DNA of 64,000 nucleotides from Luteolibacter yonseiensis (lineage in GTDB: Bacteria > Verrucomicrobiota > Verrucomicrobiia > Verrucomicrobiales > Akkermansiaceae): NCBI RefSeq assembly GCF_016595465.1, contig NZ_JAENIK010000009.1, positions 248,001 through 312,000 on the forward strand. The letters are read 5' to 3'. The position numbers were made by a program, and so were the translations under genes. Shown here one piece after another: positions 52,249 to 60,423 of this stretch (within the stretch, counting starts at the first letter, position 1; every line of letters begins with the position of its first letter). The notes below the pieces were generated by a model, which worked only from the letters and a program-made list of their open reading frames with translations, was not told the DNA's origin and made no database searches.

Positions 52249-52262
52249 CGGTAGGTGAACTA

Positions 52263-52287
52263 GGTGTTACAGATATCGTGTTACACC
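52263..52287. promoter_or_regulatory. Palindromic operator for the YtrA-type regulator
   Basis: The 25-bp site has half-sites GGTGTnACA-N7-TGTnACACC, each half containing TGTTACA in direct orientation as well. It lies 15-39 bases upstream of the regulator start, where a repressor would block the promoter. The match to a YtrA-like operator is by position and symmetry. Confidence 0.65.
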
Positions 52288-52325
52288 AGCAAGTATTTTT
52301 TTCACCATCGGCTTTCGTCTGGTCT

Positions 52326-52616
52326 TCAACCCTCCCGGGTGGTCGGCCGCGGATCACGGTCGGAGGCATGGCGGAAGGCGTTTGGATCATGGATTCCAAG
52401 CCAGATGCCGCGTTCCGGATCAAACTCCAGCTCTCCATCGACCTCGAGTTCGTCAAGTTCTCCCAGGTCGTTCGCGTCGTCGGAGTAAAACACGACCCGC
52501 ATTCCTTCCTTTGGTCCCCCACAACTGTTGAGATCGCCGATGCTGCCTCGTGCCGTCAAAACCAGCTTTCCATCATCAACCTTTTGGAAATCCGCATAGA
52601 TTCTCGGGTGACTCAT
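52326..52616 (-). CDS. Small hypothetical protein (96 aa)
   Basis: A soluble, acidic protein with no signal peptide or membrane helix: MSHPRIYADFQKVDDGKLVL, then a beta-rich body with DELEVDGELEFDPERGIW. No family recognised. The ATG at 52616 is chosen; an in-frame TTG further upstream is less plausible. It lies upstream of the YtrA operator on the same strand and downstream of the two-helix membrane protein gene. Confidence 0.6.
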   Translation of the reverse strand: MSHPRIYADFQKVDDGKLVLTARGSIGDLNSCGGPKEGMRVVFYSDDANDLGELDELEVDGELEFDPERGIWLGIHDPNAFRHASDRDPRPTTREG

Positions 52617-52823
52617 CTTATTGACGGTTTTGAAGTATATTATGGGATGGATGAAGGACCCGACAATTGCCGCTTGTTCCTGCGGCTTGAAGGCTGTCTC
52701 TGGAATCGAAGGCGGCCCCGGTGCGCGGGAGCATCGCAACTGTCCGGATGTGGTAAATGATACCTGTTTCCGGAGGTCCGTGATCCGATGGTTATCCGCC
52801 TTTTTGAGAAGTGGCGCCTCCCG

Positions 52824-53495
52824 TCAGACCACCTTTCCCCCGTTATCGACAGCTGTCTTGTGTTGTTCGGAAAGATTCTTCTCAAGCTCGAAAAGGCGAT
52901 CTATATCATCCCGCACTTGTTTTTCCAGATCGGAGCTTGCCTGCTGTTCTCGAAGGAATTTTTTGAAATGATTTTCCATCCTGGATTTTCCCTCCGGATA
53001 AAACATGCGTTTTCCCGGTTCGATATCGGCCTCGCGCAGCAAGGTGTCAAGTCGTCCCCTGATCGAGCCGATCAACGCAACCGAGGAAGTCAGCAGCGAC
53101 GCGTCCTTTGCCCGGTTCGCTGTCAGGTAGCTGGTGTAACAGGTCACGCAAAACCCCAGCATGGTCAGCGAAGCGGTGGCCAATGTGAGGAAAGGACCTA
53201 CGAGGCCGAGCCTCTCCACCGCCGTGAGCTTTTCCCTTTCAGGTCTTGCATCCCGCGGGACAACGAGGGGGTGCGTGGTGCTGTCGTTCCCGGCATCGGC
53301 GGTGTTTTCCCCGGCGCCTCCGCTTCCCACTTTGGCCGGTGCCCTGACCAGGACCTCCTCGGATTGAAAAAAGGCGATCTTCCGAAAATTGTCACAGCCT
53401 ACCACCTGGAGGGCCAGCCAAAGCGCCCCCACAAGGAGCACGGAGGACAAGGACGAAAAAAGGAAGAACAATGCCGTGAATATTCTTTTCCACAT
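52824..53495 (-). CDS. Two-helix membrane protein
   Basis: 223 residues. An N-terminal helix (FTALFFLFSSLSSVLLVGALWLAL), a 70-residue hydrophilic loop, a second helix (GPFLTLATASLTMLGFCVTCY), and a long charged helical C-terminus (SDLEKQVRDDIDRLFELEKN). The pattern suggests a membrane-anchored coiled coil. No family recognised. It is divergent from the giant NTPase gene with 96 bases between them, so the two may be regulated together. A plus-strand frame over the same DNA is not accepted. Confidence 0.72.
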   Translation of the reverse strand: MWKRIFTALFFLFSSLSSVLLVGALWLALQVVGCDNFRKIAFFQSEEVLVRAPAKVGSGGAGENTADAGNDSTTHPLVVPRDARPEREKLTAVERLGLVGPFLTLATASLTMLGFCVTCYTSYLTANRAKDASLLTSSVALIGSIRGRLDTLLREADIEPGKRMFYPEGKSRMENHFKKFLREQQASSDLEKQVRDDIDRLFELEKNLSEQHKTAVDNGGKVV

Positions 53496-53591
53496 ATCAA
53501 ATGGGGGGATGTCTATCTAACTAACATCAGACCCACTTCTTTCTTGCGTTCCAAGCAGAAAAAATTAGAAACCGGACAATCCCCCCCCTCC

Positions 53592-56500
53592 ATGCCCGAT
53601 TTCCCCGAGATGAAGTTGGAGAGCGCCCTCCGGAATGCTCTTCCCGCCTGGCCTGCCGACAACGATTCCAATCTTTTCTGGATAGGACTCTCCTGTCGTT
53701 TCAAGTATCATAACCAGCCCAAGATCGATGTCTCGTCGGGAGGCAAATCATACAATGATTTTTACTGCCATCCGAGGCATCTGATCGAAAAGATCCGCGG
53801 TTTCCTCGAGGATTCCACCGGAGGCTCCATCATGGTTACCGGATACCGCGGCACCGGCAAGACATCGCTTGTGGCGGAATCCATCCGCGAGATCCAGGAC
53901 GGCATCAGCAACGGGCAACTCCCCCCCCTGGTTGCTCCGGGATGTAAGGGCGGCTTGGTGCCGGAACCCATCATCCTCCAGGTCCGCGTGAATCTCTCCA
54001 CCGTGTCCACACCGCACGAAGTGCTTGTGCTGTCCATCGAAAGCCTCACCCAGGCGTTGGACTCCAAAGCTCCTTGGAACGATATCAATTGTGATAAGTT
54101 CAAAAAGATAAAAGGGGATCTCGCGGACATTGTGAAAGGAATGAATTCCTCACGTGTCCAAAAGCATATTCCCCCGGCCAATCCCGTCTTCGGCCAACAG
54201 GAATCCCCATCCAGCAAGCGGGGGCACGAGGAAAACTCGTTCAAAAGCGAGGCGATCTCGATCTCCCAGGCCAAGTTCCGCGATTGCATCGCGGAATTAC
54301 GGGAGGGGACCTTTTCAAACAAAAACGAGGGCAAGCGTTACAGAATTCCCATGATCATCTTCGTCTTCGACGAGATCGACAAGTTCCGGAGCTTGGGAAA
54401 CGCGGTGGGCGAGGACGGAGAATCCAGCCGCATCGTGCAGCTCCAGGCCATCGTCGCGCAGTTGAAATCTTTCCTAGCGGAAGCGAAATCCCACCAGATC
54501 TTCGTGGCGGGCAAAGATGCCGACGACAATTGGGCGGAGGACCAGAACAAGGGGGAGGGGGTCCTGGAGTCGCTCTTCGCGGCGAATGTCTATGTACCCA
54601 GCGTGCTTTCCATCGGGCAGCTTCATCCTTCCAGAAAAGACCAGTTGTCACTCTTCGGCCTGCCACCGTCTTCGAACCAGGACGTTGCTGAACCCGCCTC
54701 CCGTTCGGGAAAGCCGGTGACGAAAGACCCGGAGCCCCCCCGTCGATCGGAAGCGGATTCAATCCCCGTGAAAACGCGCGACCTCTACCACCTGATGGCG
54801 CGGGAGATCGGTGTCAGCCGGAAGTCGATGTCCTATCTGACCTGCTTCCTGATCTTTCCCTATCTGGCTGAATACGAGGTTTACCAACTTCTCAAGCGGA
54901 TCCAGAAGCGGCACTCCAACGACCCCCACGCGCTGATGGGCCGGCAGGAGATTCTGGAGAAGGCGATCACCCATCTCGAGGAGCAGCTTGAGAACTCTCT
55001 CTACAAGGAAACGAAGCCCCCCCGATCGTTGCCTCCCATGTCGGAGCGAACCTGCCGCCGCCTCCGGACCCTGATGGAATATCTCACTTACAAGGGCCGC
55101 GGAATCCCCCGCAAGATCCTGCGCGAGCTTTACTCGATGGTCCAACCGGCCCCTTCCGATACCGCGGATCCGAACAGCCTGGCAAAGCTCTACATCCGCC
55201 ACAAGGGACTCGACTCGGCGGAGAAGGAGGACGGCCAAGGTTCCAAACAGACGGAGCCGGCGCCGCTCAACATCATCGCGCTCCCCAGCCATCAGATCCA
55301 GAGAATGTCCTTTTACGCGGCCATCATGGACACGCTGGATGAAAGCTTCAACGAGTTCAGCGGCATGATCGACAAGCAGCGGGTGGCGATCTTCCACATC
55401 GTGGATCATATCCTCAAGTTCTACTCCACCGGTTTCAACCGCCAGGACATCGAGCATGCCAGCTTCATGACCACGCGCGAGGAAATCTACCCGGGGCGCC
55501 CGCTGGCCATGACCATCCTCCGCATCATGGAGGGCAAGCTTTGGAAAAGAAGGGCGCTGGCCGGAGACGAATTCCGTCTTCTCCATTACGTGAACCATGA
55601 TCTCGGCGTGCTCTTCCTGTGCTACGCTCCGGAGCAGATGGAGCTCCGCCACACCATCGCCGACTTCCGGCACGAGATATCGAGTCTGGATGCGGCGATC
55701 AACGCCCCGGCCGGAATGAAGTCCTATCACGCCCAGATGCGCAAGGGGCGCATCTGGGAACTCGTCGGCTCCCACCACGAGGCCCGTCTCGCCTACCACC
55801 GGGCGTTGGAATGGATCCGGTCCGATCTGGGCCACCTATGGGCGGGGCGCGACAAGAACCCGATGTTTCCTTTCACCGAGCCCCTCGTCGCCCATGCGAT
55901 CGACTGCCTGCTGGCGCTGGGCCGCTTGCATGAGGAGGTCTCCGAAAATTCGGATGCGGTCCGCATTTATGAAGAGATCGAGCACCTCTATGGCAGCTAC
56001 ACACGCCAGGTCGGGGCGATTTGCAACAGCCAGGCACCCGGTGACCGCAGGGCCCTGGCGCGATCTCCGGCGAGGAAGACCAAGGGAAAGAAAACGATCA
56101 CCCACCCAGGGAGGACGCCTGCGGCAGCGTCAGGAGTGATGGATGACAACGTCACCCATCTGTTGCAGACACTGTTGCCGGGCGAGATGATAACCACCCG
56201 CCATCGGGAAGACTTGCAGGCCCTTCTTCAAAAGACACCGCCTGTCAGCCCGAGCAGCATCAAGGCCGCGGATATCGGCCTGATCCGCTCCTACAACCAA
56301 GCCTCGCTCTGCTATGCGAAGATGTCGGAAAGGGCCAGCGGCAACGAGCGTCTGCTCCGGGCGTTGTTTCATCTGGACAGGATCGGCGACGAACAGGGCA
56401 TGATCGACCAGATGGTGCTGATCGCCCATGTCCTGCTCAGACGGCGGGACCTGCGTTCGGCATCCCGCTGGTATCTGGCGGCCCTGCACCGCATCCACCG

Positions 56501-58550
56501 CATCCGCCAATATTCCAACCTCCAGCCGAACACGGACCCACCGCGCTTCCGCCAGCAAACCGGGGCGGAATGGCAGACACCGGCCGTTTTCAAATCCTCG
56601 GAGGCCCAGATCTGGGCCTATCTCGGAGACATCTGTCACGCCACCAACGGCGTCGCGTTCCTTGACGACCCTCCCTCCCAGCCGGATCCCCAGCGTGTGG
56701 AGTCCAAACTCCGCAGTATCATCGAGTCCCTTGGATGTCCCGTTTACGAGAACAGGATTCTGGAGTATTTTTTCACGGCGGCCAGGCATCGCTTCCAGGA
56801 GATAGGAGACCGGCACTCCGCGACAAACGTCCTGCTCCGCCAACTGGAGTTCCGCATGCGGCAGTTGCGCCGCAACATCCGCAGATTGAAGGATGTCCAG
56901 GCCGGAGAAAATCCGGATGCCGGAAAAGATCCGGATGAATGCGTCGTGGCGCTCTTCGACCTGCTGACGACCTGGCGCGGTTTCTGGAAGAGTTCGCGTC
57001 TCGCTTTGGAAAGCCAGTATATCGCCCCGAATTCCCTGAGCCGGAACCGTTCCAACTTCAGGGGGCGTCCCGGCGACAACCGCCTGATCGGCAATGCGAG
57101 CCGTCTCGTCGGAGAGTTCCTCCGGGAGATTTCCTTTTTCATCACGATCGTTCAAGAGGTGTTCGCCATTTCGACGGACGACGAGGGGATTCCCACATTC
57201 TGGCGGGGAATCACCCAGGGCCAGCTGAAATCAGAAGGCTGCAAAAGGGCTGACTGGCTGCCTCGGGGAATGTCCGCAGGCCACGAAAAGCACATCCGCG
57301 AGATCGTTTTGGGGGAGGCCCCGGTTCTGGGCTACAACCATTACCGCGCGATCATGTCCCAAATCCTGAATGTCCCGGCCTCCGACGAGACCTTCGGTGA
57401 CCGCTTCGGGGCCGGAGGCTCCATCAGGCGAACCCCTTCCACCCTCCCTGGCGAGCGCGGAATGGGGTCCCCACTCTTCCGGGTGAATACCGGCAGCGAC
57501 GAGGATCCCGGCAAGAGCGGGAGCGTGCTGGTGATCGAAGCCGTGCAGCGCAAGATCGTAGAGATTTTCGACGCATCCGGGGAGGAGGATCCTGCCGGTT
57601 TCAATATTTTGGACGACCGGCTGGGTGTGCTGGGCGCTGCGGAAGCAGCCGTTCTCCACGGTTATCTTTACCATCGGGACTCCATGTCGGACTTCGAGCA
57701 GGCGATGACCACCATGGAGGCATGTTCGGTGTATCACTCGACCCTGTATCTTCTGGAACTCGCTTTCGAGCCGGGCGGCGCGCTTGCCTCGTCCGCATCC
57801 CTCCGTGGCAACCTCCATGAGTTGCAGGACATCCTCCACGAGGTTGCGAAAAGATTCGCCGTAAACACGATCGACATTCTCAAGCGGGAGCGGGAGCAGA
57901 ACCGGAATACCTACGCCCTGCTGTCGGAGGCATACTTCGGCCTGGGGGAACTGCTCTTGTTCCGCATCAAAAGAATACTGGATTCTCCGGGACAAACACT
58001 GCCCGGCAAGAGCGGCTCCGATCTGGTTCTCGCGGATCTCTGGCGTCAGACATGGAGCGCCTTCCGGGACGGGCTCTACTGCATCCTCATGGAAATCGAG
58101 GATCTGGACCACCGCTACAGGCTGCCTGCGGAGGTAACCCATGCCTCCGGCAATCTCATGGATCCGGTGCTGCACTTCCGGATCTGTCGTTCGGTCGGCC
58201 AGCGGCATGTGTCTTTCCGCAAGCAGCGGATGGCGAATGCGGAAATCGAGGGAATCATCAACGAGATCAACTCCGCGGTCTCCGGTGTCATGCCCTACGG
58301 TCATGACGGGGACGCGTGGCTTCAGGAGCTCGCCGTTCGAGTGGATCTCGCCAGCAGGCTGAGGACGGACAGGCCCACCGTGCAGATCATCGATTCCACG
58401 CCTGCCGCGGAAGTATTGTCATCTACCGGAACCGGCATTCCCGCGGAAGGATCTCACCTGTCGATCTGTTTCGTCGATCTGGATCATTTCGGGCGAGGCC
58501 ATCGCTTTGCTTATTTCGGCCCGACAAGCGAGAAAGACAGAGGTAACTGA
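53592..58550 (+). CDS. Giant P-loop NTPase with helical-repeat C-terminus
   Basis: 1652 residues. After 80 residues comes Walker A GYRGTGKTS (Lys90) and Walker B FVFDEIDKF (Asp260-Glu261), as in STAND/ORC-like AAA ATPases. The central part (about 390-560) is helical with a winged-helix-like pattern (TCRRLRTLMEYLTYKGRGIPR), and the C-terminal 900 residues contain TPR-like helices (YHRALEWIRSDLGHLW and DCLLALGRLHEEVSENSD). No nuclease, protease or transmembrane domain is recognisable. It resembles large STAND-type sensors, but not one that I can name. The start at MPDFPEMKLESALRN is set because the frame upstream overlaps the opposing membrane gene. Confidence 0.78.
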   Translation: MPDFPEMKLESALRNALPAWPADNDSNLFWIGLSCRFKYHNQPKIDVSSGGKSYNDFYCHPRHLIEKIRGFLEDSTGGSIMVTGYRGTGKTSLVAESIREIQDGISNGQLPPLVAPGCKGGLVPEPIILQVRVNLSTVSTPHEVLVLSIESLTQALDSKAPWNDINCDKFKKIKGDLADIVKGMNSSRVQKHIPPANPVFGQQESPSSKRGHEENSFKSEAISISQAKFRDCIAELREGTFSNKNEGKRYRIPMIIFVFDEIDKFRSLGNAVGEDGESSRIVQLQAIVAQLKSFLAEAKSHQIFVAGKDADDNWAEDQNKGEGVLESLFAANVYVPSVLSIGQLHPSRKDQLSLFGLPPSSNQDVAEPASRSGKPVTKDPEPPRRSEADSIPVKTRDLYHLMAREIGVSRKSMSYLTCFLIFPYLAEYEVYQLLKRIQKRHSNDPHALMGRQEILEKAITHLEEQLENSLYKETKPPRSLPPMSERTCRRLRTLMEYLTYKGRGIPRKILRELYSMVQPAPSDTADPNSLAKLYIRHKGLDSAEKEDGQGSKQTEPAPLNIIALPSHQIQRMSFYAAIMDTLDESFNEFSGMIDKQRVAIFHIVDHILKFYSTGFNRQDIEHASFMTTREEIYPGRPLAMTILRIMEGKLWKRRALAGDEFRLLHYVNHDLGVLFLCYAPEQMELRHTIADFRHEISSLDAAINAPAGMKSYHAQMRKGRIWELVGSHHEARLAYHRALEWIRSDLGHLWAGRDKNPMFPFTEPLVAHAIDCLLALGRLHEEVSENSDAVRIYEEIEHLYGSYTRQVGAICNSQAPGDRRALARSPARKTKGKKTITHPGRTPAAASGVMDDNVTHLLQTLLPGEMITTRHREDLQALLQKTPPVSPSSIKAADIGLIRSYNQASLCYAKMSERASGNERLLRALFHLDRIGDEQGMIDQMVLIAHVLLRRRDLRSASRWYLAALHRIHRIRQYSNLQPNTDPPRFRQQTGAEWQTPAVFKSSEAQIWAYLGDICHATNGVAFLDDPPSQPDPQRVESKLRSIIESLGCPVYENRILEYFFTAARHRFQEIGDRHSATNVLLRQLEFRMRQLRRNIRRLKDVQAGENPDAGKDPDECVVALFDLLTTWRGFWKSSRLALESQYIAPNSLSRNRSNFRGRPGDNRLIGNASRLVGEFLREISFFITIVQEVFAISTDDEGIPTFWRGITQGQLKSEGCKRADWLPRGMSAGHEKHIREIVLGEAPVLGYNHYRAIMSQILNVPASDETFGDRFGAGGSIRRTPSTLPGERGMGSPLFRVNTGSDEDPGKSGSVLVIEAVQRKIVEIFDASGEEDPAGFNILDDRLGVLGAAEAAVLHGYLYHRDSMSDFEQAMTTMEACSVYHSTLYLLELAFEPGGALASSASLRGNLHELQDILHEVAKRFAVNTIDILKREREQNRNTYALLSEAYFGLGELLLFRIKRILDSPGQTLPGKSGSDLVLADLWRQTWSAFRDGLYCILMEIEDLDHRYRLPAEVTHASGNLMDPVLHFRICRSVGQRHVSFRKQRMANAEIEGIINEINSAVSGVMPYGHDGDAWLQELAVRVDLASRLRTDRPTVQIIDSTPAAEVLSSTGTGIPAEGSHLSICFVDLDHFGRGHRFAYFGPTSEKDRGN

Positions 58551-58633
58551 GTCATCGCCAGCACGGTTCCGCCGGAGTGGCCGCCGCTTCCGACAAGACG
58601 GAGGAAGGAGGCCCCGCGCGCCCGCCTGGCTGC

Positions 58634-59683
58634 TCAAAAAAGCTCTCCTTGACCGGGCATCAGACGCCGGAAACACGCGGTGCTCAGCTCCGGCGCACGT
58701 GTCGCCAGCCCGAGTCTCCGGCAGGTGACCTCGAAAAGCTCCCTCAACTGCCGGGATGGCTCGTCGCCTCCGCGCATCCGGTCCGGGCCGGTCGAACTGT
58801 TCAGCTTCCCTCCGCGCGCGGCGCGGATCCGGTCCAGCACCTTCTGTTTCCTTTCCGCGAAGTGCCGGTCGAGCCAGGACTCGAAGACCTGTGACACCGC
58901 GCCGGGCAGGCGCACGAGGCTGTAGGAGGCGAAGCTGGCACCGGCATCCTTGCAGGCGGAAAGGATGGCCGGCAGTTCGCTGTCGTTGACCGCCGGAATC
59001 ATCGGCGCGGCGCTCGGTCCCACCGGTATTCCCGCATCCGCGAGCTTCCGCATGGCTTCGAGCCTCGCCCGGGGTGTGGAGGCGCGCGGTTCCAGTATCC
59101 TCGAGAGCGCCGGATCCAGAGTGGTCACGGAAATGAACACGCACGCCGCGTTGAATCTGGCGAGTTCCGCCAGGTGGTCGATGTCGCGGACCACCAGAGC
59201 GTTCTTGGTCACGATCCCCACCGGCTGGCGGAAACGGGCCATCACTTCCAGGCAGCCCCGGGTGATTTCGAGCTTCCGCTCCACCGGTTGATAACAATCC
59301 GTCACGCCGCTCATCGCGATCATCGCGGGCTGGTAGGAAGGCTTCGCCAGCGCGGCCTCCAGCAGCCGGGGAGCGTCTTTCTTGATGATGATCTTGGATT
59401 CGAAATCCAAGCCCGCGGACATTCCCAGATACTCGTGGTAGACCCTGGCGTAACAGTAGGAGCAGCCATGCTCGCAGCCCCGGTAGGGATTCACGCTGAG
59501 CTCGAAGCGCAGGTCCTCGGATTCGACCTTGTTCAAAATGGACTGGCTGTCGTCGCGAAGAAACGTCGTGCGCAGCGGGCGTGGATCTTCGCCGGCCCAC
59601 GAGTCTTCGTCCGGCACGACGTGCAGGGCCTCGAAGCGATTGGGAGGATTGTCCCGGGCTCCTCGTCCGGTGGGTGGTTTCAT
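58634..59683 (-). CDS. Radical SAM protein (PA0069/SplB-like family)
   Basis: 349 residues with the [4Fe-4S] motif CEHGCSYC, spacing C-x3-C-x2-C (residues 70, 74 and 77). The N-terminus MKPPTGRGARDNPPNRF fits the PA0069-type radical SAM family, related to spore photoproduct lyase; the reaction is unproven. An in-frame ATG at 59725 lies inside a LexA-like palindrome at or downstream of the likely -10, so I prefer the ATG at 59683. It is convergent with the NTPase gene. The promoter and LexA box suggest DNA-damage control. Confidence 0.87.
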   Translation of the reverse strand: MKPPTGRGARDNPPNRFEALHVVPDEDSWAGEDPRPLRTTFLRDDSQSILNKVESEDLRFELSVNPYRGCEHGCSYCYARVYHEYLGMSAGLDFESKIIIKKDAPRLLEAALAKPSYQPAMIAMSGVTDCYQPVERKLEITRGCLEVMARFRQPVGIVTKNALVVRDIDHLAELARFNAACVFISVTTLDPALSRILEPRASTPRARLEAMRKLADAGIPVGPSAAPMIPAVNDSELPAILSACKDAGASFASYSLVRLPGAVSQVFESWLDRHFAERKQKVLDRIRAARGGKLNSSTGPDRMRGGDEPSRQLRELFEVTCRRLGLATRAPELSTACFRRLMPGQGELF

Positions 59684-59718
59684 GGCCGGAACATCACATC
59701 GATCGGCATTGATTTCAA

Positions 59719-59732
59719 TGTTCATATGAACA
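59719..59732. promoter_or_regulatory. Putative LexA (SOS) box
   Basis: A perfect 14-bp palindrome TGTTCATATGAACA (16 bp with flanking A/T) matches the Verrucomicrobia LexA consensus TGTTC-N4-GAACA. It sits just after the likely -10 of the radical SAM gene. Confidence 0.75.
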
Positions 59733-59733
59733 T

Positions 59734-59762
59734 TTTATTCGACTTGAGGGTGTCAGCGTCAA
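59734..59762 (-). promoter_or_regulatory. Candidate promoter of the radical SAM gene
   Basis: On the minus strand TTGACG (59762-59757) is followed after 17 bases by AATAAA (59739-59734). A TAAAAT hexamer two bases on is an alternative -10. Transcription from here would begin within or next to the LexA-like box, with a leader of about 40-45 bases before the ATG at 59683. Confidence 0.45.
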
Positions 59763-59886
59763 CGAGGCGGCCCGCATCGAACGATTTCACAACCCGTCTC
59801 CGTCCACTTTCACGTTCCCCCGACCGGCTGAAAAAATAGGGCGAAATTTTTGTAACTTTAGGACCCTCTGGTGGAGTACCTGTCTG

Positions 59887-60423
59887 ATGGAACCGCACGC
59901 GCCGTACCCTCAGAACGATCATTTCATTCGGGAGTTGACCAACTGCCAGGCGATACTGTGTGGTTATTGCAAGGCGGCGCTGGGTCCTTCCGAAGATGCC
60001 AAGGACGCGTGGCAGAGAACGAACGTGACACTTTGGCGCAAGGCTGCCGAGTGGCGGCCGGAGCTGGATTTCCTGCCTTGGGCATTGGCCGTCGCACGCT
60101 TCGAGGTGCTCGCGACGGTTCGTGACAAGCAGCGGGAGCGGGTGGCCTTCGATTCGGATGTGGTCGAACTCATGGCTGATGAGTCCGTGCAGGCGGCGAT
60201 CGACAGCGGGTCGCGGCACGAGGCGCTCGACCATTGCACCGGAAATCTGCCGGATCGCCAGCGCCGGATCCTGTTCGGGCACTACGTGGCGGGGTTTCCG
60301 CTCGCGGAGATCGCGTCCGCAAATGCTATGACGGAGGGCGCGGTCAAGGTCCTCCTGCTCCGTGTGCGGCGGAGCCTCGCCGCTTGCATCGAGAAGTATG
60401 AACAGAGGGAGGTCCTGCCGTGA
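59887..60423 (+). CDS. ECF sigma factor
   Basis: 178 residues. The region-2 equivalent (FLPWALAVARFEVLATVRDK) and the region-4 helix-turn-helix (LPDRQRRILFGHYVAGFPLA, then AMTEGAVKVLLLRVRRSL) are both clear. It belongs to the type found in Verrucomicrobiota and Planctomycetota, coupled to FecR-domain genes. The stop codon overlaps the start of the FecR gene, so the two are translated together. The preceding bases GAAATTTTTGTAACTTT may be part of its promoter. Confidence 0.9.
   Translation: MEPHAPYPQNDHFIRELTNCQAILCGYCKAALGPSEDAKDAWQRTNVTLWRKAAEWRPELDFLPWALAVARFEVLATVRDKQRERVAFDSDVVELMADESVQAAIDSGSRHEALDHCTGNLPDRQRRILFGHYVAGFPLAEIASANAMTEGAVKVLLLRVRRSLAACIEKYEQREVLP

Noticed and set aside
52788..53591. 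Upstream extension of the giant NTPase frame
   Set aside because: It overlaps the opposing membrane protein gene, which has signal-like helices, while the extension has irregular composition.
59684..59725. Upstream ATG of the radical SAM gene
   Set aside because: It lies inside the LexA-like palindrome where transcription should start, and adds 14 residues not typical of the family.
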